DNA of 11,699 nucleotides from Methanobacteriota archaeon (GTDB lineage: Archaea > Thermoplasmatota > Poseidoniia > Poseidoniales > Poseidoniaceae), in assembly GCA_018662715.1 (NCBI GenBank), contig JABJFP010000116.1:1-11699 (forward strand), in the 5' to 3' direction. Under the pieces are notes generated by a model. That model was not told the DNA's origin. It saw nothing but the letters and a program-made list of their open reading frames with translations, and made no database searches. Shown in pieces: positions 6,541 through 11,699 of this stretch. The number at the start of each line of letters is the position of its first letter. The first letter of the stretch is position 1. The position numbers were made by a program, and so were the translations under genes.

Positions 6541-8748
6541 TCAGTCAGAATAGTAAGATTCAGGGTTAGGTTCAGGCTTGAGGCCCTTTCGCTGACGGAT
6601 CTCTCCGACGACCTTGTCGAAGAGTTGTGGCGGTAGAATCTCAAATCCTAGATTTTCTGTGTTCCAGACTGCTCGTCCTTGGGATGCAGCACGAATATCG
6701 TTTGAGAAACCGAAGGTTTCTGCAATCGGGATGACACCGACAACTGTAGTTACGTTACCTTCAGAAGGCATGTCTTCGATGATTCCACGTCGGGTTGTTA
6801 CTTCACGGGTCACTTGACCGAGCCAGTCGTTTGGTACGGAGATGAATGCCTTTTGCATGGGTTCGAGAATGACCGTACGAGCTCGCATCATAGCGCCCTT
6901 GATTCCGTTACGGACCGCAGGGATGGTTTGGGCTGGGCCACGGTGAATCGCGTCTTCGTGGAGTTTAGCGTCAACCAAGCGAACATACATTCCTTGGACA
7001 GGTTCATCAGCAATAGGTCCCTTAACACAAACCTCATTGAATGCTTCAATGATAAGTTCACGGGTTTCGTGAAGGTTCTGGATACCCTTGGTATCGTTTA
7101 CAAGGACGTTCGTTCCCTTGATGGCGTAAATCTTTCGCATTGTATCTCGGTCCATTCCAAGTTCACCGAATTTGTTTCCGGTTTCCTTAGCATCTCCAGA
7201 GCGGACAGGTCCATCTCCTAGGTCGCCGGAACGAAGGGCTGCGACGACGTCTTCAGGAAGGGCTTCAATTTCAAAGAAGAAGCGGTTGTGGCGGTTTGGG
7301 GATTTGCCTTCAAACGAATGACCACGGCTGCTACCTTGGATACCTTCTCGGTATACAACAATAGGTGGACTAACCTTGACCTTGATGTTTTGTTCTTCTT
7401 CAATACGGTACACGGTGATTTCCAAGTGGAGTTCTCCCATTCCAGCGAGAAGAGCCTCACCGGTTTCTTGGTTGGTTGTGACCTGAAGAGATGCGTCAGC
7501 CTTGGCTAATGAACGCAGTGCATCAATGAACTTTGGAAGGTCCTTCATGCTCTTTGGTTCAACAGCGACGGTGACAACAGGGTCAGAGTAGTGACGGATT
7601 GCTTCGAAAGGAACGAAATCCTTGTCTCGGGACAATGTCACACCAGCGGCGGCTGAGCGTATTCCTGTAACTGCTGCAATGTTTCCAGCAACCACCTTAG
7701 GAACTGTGATACGGTCGCCTCCGACCATCATTGAAACTTGTTGTACACGTTCAGGCTTTGCAGCACCGATTGCATATACGGATTCACCTTGGTTAATAGA
7801 ACCGGAGTAAATTCGTCCTACTGCTACTTCTCCTGCGTGAGGGTCCATCCAAATCTTGGTAATCATCATTGCAAGTTCTGCATCAGGGTCACATGAGACC
7901 ATAGCCTTTCCAATCTCGGAATCAAGGTCACCGTTCCAGATGTTAGGAATACGGTATGGTTGTGCTTCAACAGGCCCAGGTAGTTTAGTTACTGCCATGT
8001 CCAGAAGAACTTCATGGACCGGGGCTTTCTGAGCAAGTGTTTTCTGATCTTCGTTGTTACAAAACTCAAAGATTTCAGTCATGGAGACTCCTGATTTCTT
8101 CATGTATGGAATGGTAATACCCCAGTTGTGGTAAGCGGAACCAAAGGCAACAGTTCCGTCCATTACACTGACTTGCCACTCTTTCTTCTTCTCCTCTGGA
8201 GCGAATTGTCGAATGAGTTTGTTGACCTTGATGATCGTTTCTTCGAAACGCTTCAACATGTCTTCGGGAGTTACCTTCAGTTCGTTAATAAGTCGGTCAA
8301 CTTTGTTAATGAAGAGAACAGGCTTCACCTTCTCCTTCAGGGCTTGGCGAACAACAGTTTCTGTTTGAGGCATTGGCCCTTCAACTGCACAAGCTAAGAT
8401 GAAACATCCGTCAACAGCTCGCATAGCACGGGTAACGTCTCCTCCAAAGTCAACGTGGCCTGGTGTATCAATGAGGTTGATGAGAAAGTCAGTTCCATCT
8501 ACACTGTGAACCATTGAAGCGGAAGCTGCGTTGATGGTAATTCCACGAGCAGATTCTTGCTCGTCAAAGTCCAAAACACGGGCAGCGCCAGCGAGTTCGT
8601 TTGACATCATACCGGCACCGGCAATGAGGTTATCTGAAAGTGTTGTCTTTCCGTGGTCGATGTGTGCAGCGATGCACAAGTTTCGAATTTGAGGAAGGAT
8701 ATGCATGACCTCTGTGGCCTTCTTGATGTTGTCTTCTTTTCGTCCCAT
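6541..8748 (-). CDS. fusA: Translation elongation factor EF-2 (archaeal)
   Basis: This 735-residue GTPase drives ribosomal translocation. Domain I holds the P-loop AHIDHGKT (28-35), the switch I segment RGITINAA, DTPGH (94-98) and NKVD (148-151). Domains II to V follow at normal length. HEDAIHRGPAQ near residues 597-607 contains H602, the expected site of diphthamide modification, which is specific to archaeal and eukaryotic EF-2. The start at 8748 (MGRKEDNIKKATEVMHILPQIRN) matches archaeal EF-2. The frame open to 8856 adds 36 residues unlike the family. GGTGG five bases before the ATG acts as ribosome-binding site, and a TTAA-centred box at 8792-8799 could be the TATA element. In many archaea this gene directly follows rps7; here a membrane-protein gene lies between. 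The MOSC gene follows closely. Confidence 0.97.
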   Translation of the reverse strand: MGRKEDNIKKATEVMHILPQIRNLCIAAHIDHGKTTLSDNLIAGAGMMSNELAGAARVLDFDEQESARGITINAASASMVHSVDGTDFLINLIDTPGHVDFGGDVTRAMRAVDGCFILACAVEGPMPQTETVVRQALKEKVKPVLFINKVDRLINELKVTPEDMLKRFEETIIKVNKLIRQFAPEEKKKEWQVSVMDGTVAFGSAYHNWGITIPYMKKSGVSMTEIFEFCNNEDQKTLAQKAPVHEVLLDMAVTKLPGPVEAQPYRIPNIWNGDLDSEIGKAMVSCDPDAELAMMITKIWMDPHAGEVAVGRIYSGSINQGESVYAIGAAKPERVQQVSMMVGGDRITVPKVVAGNIAAVTGIRSAAAGVTLSRDKDFVPFEAIRHYSDPVVTVAVEPKSMKDLPKFIDALRSLAKADASLQVTTNQETGEALLAGMGELHLEITVYRIEEEQNIKVKVSPPIVVYREGIQGSSRGHSFEGKSPNRHNRFFFEIEALPEDVVAALRSGDLGDGPVRSGDAKETGNKFGELGMDRDTMRKIYAIKGTNVLVNDTKGIQNLHETRELIIEAFNEVCVKGPIADEPVQGMYVRLVDAKLHEDAIHRGPAQTIPAVRNGIKGAMMRARTVILEPMQKAFISVPNDWLGQVTREVTTRRGIIEDMPSEGNVTTVVGVIPIAETFGFSNDIRAASQGRAVWNTENLGFEILPPQLFDKVVGEIRQRKGLKPEPNPESYYSD

Positions 8749-8753
8749 GGTTA

Positions 8754-8799
8754 CCACCGTGTTCTCGTTGCTTCGTCCCACCGAAAAGGGGTTCTTAAG
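8754..8799 (-). promoter_or_regulatory. Candidate TATA box and ribosome-binding site of EF-2
   Basis: On the minus strand CTTAAGAA (8792-8799) is centred about 48 bases before the EF-2 ATG, close to the spacing of the rps12 and membrane-gene boxes. GGTGG (8754-8758) stands five bases before the ATG at 8748. The ribosome-binding site is convincing. The TATA call is weaker because the box deviates from the usual TTTAWATA form. Confidence 0.4.
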
Positions 8800-8866
8800 T
8801 GACTCGCAGTGTTTGCCATCAAGATGACCTTTGAAGTGGGTCGGATCTTGGCGCAATTATCTTTCG

Positions 8867-9784
8867 TCAATCTCTTTGGACGGGGGTCGGATTCGTGAAA
8901 CGAGTAGAAAAAATAAGAAAGAGAATGATAAAAGTCGTCCCAACAAAAAAGTTCCCTAATCGTAAATAGAGTGCAAAAACCCCCAAAGAAAAACTAAGCG
9001 CACAAACAACAACCAGCCCAATCAGAAGAAATGGAGCGTTAGATGGCCTTGTATCGATGAACTCATAGACATAATAACCCCCTCCACGAGTAGCCCAAAA
9101 TTCTGCGAAAATAAGGTATATGCTGCCGTAAAGAAAGCCAAACACTACCATAGCCAGTGGTAACTGAACCCAACCAAATATCATTTCAATAGAAAGAAAA
9201 ATTAAGGAGAAATTGTGCATCATCTGTTCGTGTTTTAGAAACATATGATCCATTTCCATCTGCTTGTTCCCCATATCAGGTAAAATCACATAACGGACAA
9301 TAATTGCTGTGAGTGCTGCTGAACTGAAAGCGATACCAAAGAAAGCACCCCCTACAACGACAACCCACTCCGGGAGAGGCTGCCCCATCCAAGAATAGAG
9401 CGATATCATCCCGTTTACCAGCATGGACACGCAAAATGCAATCAGGGTCCAAGAACTGAAAGGGACCAATCGTTCAACGCCAATTGTCGCATGTTTCTGA
9501 AGTTGATTTGATTCCCGAAATAGCGGAGTCATCTGCCCGGGTACTGGATTTCTGACAATCCAAAACGCTATGGCATGAAAACCGAGATAACCGCACAATA
9601 ACCGATACGTAATTCGAAGGGCCTTTTGGACATCAGTGGAACCATAAATCAGATCCACATCGAGCGAAAATAGACTACGGTCAAGCAAGATAAGAGATGC
9701 GAAGGAACCGCAAAACATTCCAGCAATGAGAAGACGCGACACGGTTGTCATGTTTGATGAATCTTGATGACCTGGTTCACCCAC
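8867..9784 (-). CDS. Integral membrane protein resembling the FAR-17a/AIG1 family
   Basis: This 305-residue protein has about eight hydrophobic segments (roughly 16-34, 58-77, 109-131, 140-167, 190-210, 211-230, 251-273, 278-295). Its second half recalls the eukaryotic FAR-17a/AIG1/ADTRP family of membrane threonine hydrolases. MHNFSLIFLSIEM (189-201) has the same His-to-Glu spacing as the histidine segment of AIG1 (H-x9-EM). GYYVYEFID (236-244) parallels the family's GxWVYPxL. T113 opens a membrane segment two segments before H190, the same relative placement as the catalytic Thr and His of AIG1. These parallels come from memory, not alignment. The GTG start at 9784 has GGTGA six bases upstream and a TATA-like box 44 bases upstream; ATG at 9751 is the alternative. 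It sits between rps7 and EF-2, with its own promoter signals. If the family call holds, a lipid ester hydrolase is possible; otherwise the function is unknown. Confidence 0.7.
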   Translation of the reverse strand: MGEPGHQDSSNMTTVSRLLIAGMFCGSFASLILLDRSLFSLDVDLIYGSTDVQKALRITYRLLCGYLGFHAIAFWIVRNPVPGQMTPLFRESNQLQKHATIGVERLVPFSSWTLIAFCVSMLVNGMISLYSWMGQPLPEWVVVVGGAFFGIAFSSAALTAIIVRYVILPDMGNKQMEMDHMFLKHEQMMHNFSLIFLSIEMIFGWVQLPLAMVVFGFLYGSIYLIFAEFWATRGGGYYVYEFIDTRPSNAPFLLIGLVVVCALSFSLGVFALYLRLGNFFVGTTFIILFLIFSTRFTNPTPVQRD

Positions 9785-9790
9785 AGAATC

Positions 9791-9832
9791 TCACCTTGTC
9801 TCAAGAACCATTACACGCGCTGGTGTTTAAAG
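9791..9832 (-). promoter_or_regulatory. TATA-like box and ribosome-binding site of the membrane-protein gene
   Basis: On the minus strand CTTTAAAC (9825-9832) is centred about 44 bases before the GTG at 9784, and GGTGA (9791-9795) lies six bases before it. Both spacings agree with rps12, which supports the GTG start and separate transcription from rps7. The rest of the 136-base gap up to rps7 shows only a pyrimidine-rich run just after the rps7 stop, which could end transcription. Confidence 0.45.
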
Positions 9833-9920
9833 AATAATGCCTCAAACAAAACCATCGAGATTGGTTGGGATGCATCAACTTGGCCCGAACCCCAAAGGGA
9901 CGGAAGAAAGAGAATATTAC

Positions 9921-10535
9921 TCAACGAGCAGAGGCTGCGATGCGCTCAAGTTCTTCCTTCTTACCAACGGCGTAGGAGGTGACATCACCGGCTGAAGCCT
10001 TGTTCAACTCGTTAATGATGCAACTCTTGAGGGTACGCTTTGACTTGTGAGTACCTTGTTGTGCACCACGTGCGAGGTTTGCAAGGGCGACATCCAAGCG
10101 ACGGGAAGGTGATGAATCTACAGCCTTAGGCTGAGATACTGCACCGAATTTGATTCGGGTAATCTCTTCCATAGGAGCAGCGTTGCAAATAGCGTCCACA
10201 AAGACTTGAAGAGGATTGTTTCCAGACTTGTCCGCAATGGTATCAAGAGCACCTTCGAATGCTTTCATAGCACCCATTTTCTTACCGGTGTAGTTTCCGG
10301 TTCGCATGAGTTTGTTGATGTATCGCTCAACTACGGAAAGCTTGGCTTTTCCAAACCATGCATTTGCGTGTCGTCCACCGGTATGAGGGACACCGACGGT
10401 TGTAAGATTGATGTATGGGGCGAGACCTGGATCCTTGCAGGTCACTTCTGAAGCATCCCACTTACCGAAAACTTGTGTTCCGATTCCTGCGATTGGCTTG
10501 ACGACTTCTTCGACTTCTGATTCTGTATCACTCAT
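9921..10535 (-). CDS. rps7: 30S ribosomal protein S7 (archaeal)
   Basis: This 204-residue small-subunit head protein binds the 3' major domain of 16S rRNA next to the exit-site tRNA. It has an acidic archaeal N-terminal extension (MSDTESEVEEVV), then GRHANAWFGKAKLSVVERYINKLM, NPLQVFVDAICNAAPMEEITRIKFG, and SRRLDVALANLARGAQ with a C-terminal KKEELERIA. Length and motifs match archaeal S7. Three tandem ATG codons occur at the start. The last (10535) is chosen because GAGGTGA ends exactly five bases before it. It begins 10 bases after the rps12 stop, the usual operon order. Confidence 0.95.
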   Translation of the reverse strand: MSDTESEVEEVVKPIAGIGTQVFGKWDASEVTCKDPGLAPYINLTTVGVPHTGGRHANAWFGKAKLSVVERYINKLMRTGNYTGKKMGAMKAFEGALDTIADKSGNNPLQVFVDAICNAAPMEEITRIKFGAVSQPKAVDSSPSRRLDVALANLARGAQQGTHKSKRTLKSCIINELNKASAGDVTSYAVGKKEELERIAASAR

Positions 10536-10545
10536 CATCATCACC

Positions 10546-10974
10546 TCAGCGGACTGGCTTCTCCTTTCGTCCACGGACCATTTCGTCAAGGGAAACTCCG
10601 TTGACTTGAATGACCTTGTAGCGGACACCAGGAATATCTCCGTACGAACGACCCATGCGTCCGCCGATACCTTCAACCATGACTTCATCGTGTTCATCAA
10701 TGAAGTTGATTGCACCATCGCCGGGAGCGAAAGCGGTGAGTTTGTTTCCGTTCTTAATCAAAGAAATTTTGACAGCCTTACGGATACCTGAGTTAGGTTG
10801 CTTGGCTTCGATACCGACCTTTTCGATAACGATACCCTTGGCTTGTGTGGACCCAGCAAGCGGGTCGTGCTTTGCTCGGGACTTGAGCATACGCTTCTTA
10901 TATCGACGATCTGACCAACGGAATTTTTGTCGGTCTTTGGCCATTTTGGCACCTGCAAAGAGTCCTCTACCCAT
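10546..10974 (-). CDS. rps12: 30S ribosomal protein S12 (archaeal)
   Basis: This 142-residue decoding-centre protein starts MGRGLFAGAKM and continues RQKFRWSDRRYKKRML, both typical of archaeal S12. The conserved loop KQPNSGIRKA is present, as are FAPGDGAINFIDEHDEV, GGRMGRSYGDIPGVRYKV and the C-terminal VRGRKEKP. The ATG at 10974 is preferred over one three codons upstream because GGTGA lies five bases before it and the family begins MG(K/R)G. It is the first gene of the rps12-rps7 transcript and is divergent from the UbiD-family gene. Confidence 0.97.
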   Translation of the reverse strand: MGRGLFAGAKMAKDRQKFRWSDRRYKKRMLKSRAKHDPLAGSTQAKGIVIEKVGIEAKQPNSGIRKAVKISLIKNGNKLTAFAPGDGAINFIDEHDEVMVEGIGGRMGRSYGDIPGVRYKVIQVNGVSLDEMVRGRKEKPVR

Positions 10975-11129
10975 AATCATCACCCATTGAGCAGTTCGCC
11001 GACTTGCCGCCCCTATTTAATCAAATCCCTTATTCACAACGCTTTCATGGCGGCGTCATTCGTTTTTTTACTTCTTAATCCCATCATTTTTTGAACAACA
11101 TTCAAGCGACTCCGCCCGCTGGAAGTACC
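10975..11129. promoter_or_regulatory. Divergent promoter region of rps12 and the UbiD-family gene
   Basis: On the minus strand ATTAAATA (11014-11021) is a good archaeal TATA box about 43 bases before the rps12 ATG, with GGGTGA (10980-10985) as ribosome-binding site. That predicts a leader of roughly 15-20 bases. On the plus strand the UbiD-family gene is preceded by a T-rich tract and CTTAATC (about 11074-11080), about 52 bases before its ATG, and by GGAAG at 11121-11125. The rps12 promoter is convincing and the other is weak. Confidence 0.55.
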
Positions 11130-11699
11130 ATGGCATTCAGAGACCATCTCGGCGCTGCTTCAATTGAAGACGAAGAAATAAGCCTTAGCCACGGCATGCT
11201 AAACCATTCCCAAGCAAGTGGTCATGCCATGACCGTGTTCACCAATATTTCAGAATGCCCCGGGCATAGAGCCGCCGTGAATATGTTGACGCGGGACCGA
11301 TTATGCCAAGCCATTGGAATTGAGCCCGAAGAATACATCGACACGCTAGGTTGGGCCATGTCCAACCCAGGCACTCCTGAAATGGTTCAACCTGAGGACG
11401 CCCCTTGTATGGAAAACCAACAAACCGAGGTCAACCTTGAACAGTTACCTATCCCTCACCATTGGCCAGCAGACCGTGGACGTTATTCCTCCGCCAGCAT
11501 CATTATTGCTGAAGACAACGGAATACGAAATGTATCGTTTCACCGTCAATTTTTGAGGGATAAAAATCACCTCGTAGTTCGGCTTGTACCGCGTCATTTA
11601 CGGACGATGGTTATGGATGCCAGGAAAGAGGGACGAGAAGTAAGCATTGCTGTTGTCAACGGACCTGACCCGGTCGTGCTGCTTGCTGCTGCTATGTCG
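11130..11699 (+). CDS. UbiD-family prenylated-FMN decarboxylase, partial (N-terminal 190 residues)
   Basis: The frame is open from ATG 11130 to the window edge, so only the first 190 residues are seen. NLEQLPIPHHWPADRGRY (102-119) and the following segment are diagnostic of UbiD decarboxylases. NVSFHR gives N134 and R139 with the same spacing as metal-binding Asn168 and catalytic Arg173 of fungal Fdc1. H156 in PRH fits the next metal ligand, and GPDPVVLLAAAM (178-189) matches the conserved start of the next block. The family decarboxylates unsaturated acids using prenylated FMN. In many archaea one member is anhydromevalonate phosphate decarboxylase, which makes isopentenyl phosphate, the IPK substrate. 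Given IPK in this window that is the favoured role, but the substrate cannot be told from this fragment. A role in quinone synthesis is the main alternative. Confidence 0.88.
   Translation, partial: MAFRDHLGAASIEDEEISLSHGMLNHSQASGHAMTVFTNISECPGHRAAVNMLTRDRLCQAIGIEPEEYIDTLGWAMSNPGTPEMVQPEDAPCMENQQTEVNLEQLPIPHHWPADRGRYSSASIIIAEDNGIRNVSFHRQFLRDKNHLVVRLVPRHLRTMVMDARKEGREVSIAVVNGPDPVVLLAAAMS

Noticed and set aside
6814..7221. 135-residue plus-strand frame inside EF-2
   Set aside because: It is antisense to conserved EF-2 domains IV and V; no independent start signals or domain.
8749..8856. 36-residue N-terminal extension of EF-2
   Set aside because: The sequence does not resemble any EF-2, and the TATA-like box and GGTGG lie inside it, placing the start at 8748.
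10408..10791. 127-residue plus-strand frame opposite the rps12-rps7 junction
   Set aside because: It runs antisense across two certain ribosomal protein genes and has no recognisable features.
1..11699. tRNA or rRNA genes, CRISPR arrays, insertion sequences or integration sites
   Set aside because: I saw no cloverleaf-like segment, regularly spaced repeats, transposase or integrase motif, or flanking direct repeats. Every long stretch is accounted for by protein genes.

Overview
The window reads as a piece of an archaeal chromosome, most likely a planktonic euryarchaeon of the Thermoplasmatota such as Marine Group II/Poseidoniales. The domain call is firm. It rests on archaeal ribosomal proteins S12 and S7, an archaeal EF-2 with the diphthamide-site histidine, an archaeal-type KptA with an N-terminal zinc site, isopentenyl phosphate kinase, and TATA-like boxes at archaeal spacing. 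The lineage is an inference from gene content and moderate base composition, and was not tested by phylogeny.

Layout: coding is dense, with no gene-free stretch over 300 bases. On the minus strand at the left lies a three-gene run (2183 to 1): a thiolase, a DUF35 OB-fold protein coupled to it by an ATGA overlap, and a small zinc-ribbon protein cut by the window edge. Divergent from the thiolase is kptA (2300-3004), which meets a small coiled-coil/zinc-ribbon gene (3006-3344, minus) end to end. Next on the plus strand are isopentenyl phosphate kinase (3435-4274) and a fused type I isopentenyl-diphosphate isomerase/geranylgeranyl-diphosphate synthase (4322-6073). From 6042 to 10974 everything is on the minus strand, in transcription order: rps12, rps7, an eight-segment membrane protein that resembles the FAR-17a/AIG1 family, EF-2, and a MOSC-domain protein whose 3' end overlaps the isoprenoid fusion gene by 32 bases. 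A UbiD-family decarboxylase gene (11130 onward, plus) runs off the right edge.

Two themes stand out. One is translation: S12, S7 and EF-2. The other is isoprenoid lipid synthesis: a thiolase and DUF35 protein that could serve the first steps of the mevalonate route, a UbiD-family protein that could be the anhydromevalonate phosphate decarboxylase of the archaeal route, then IPK, and then an isomerase and prenyl synthase in one chain. Together they suggest a loose lipid-precursor neighbourhood around the str-type ribosomal genes. The most notable items are the IDI-GGPPS fusion, the AIG1-like membrane protein sitting between rps7 and EF-2, and the DUF35 protein that has lost its zinc-ribbon cysteines and carries an unexplained N-terminal domain.
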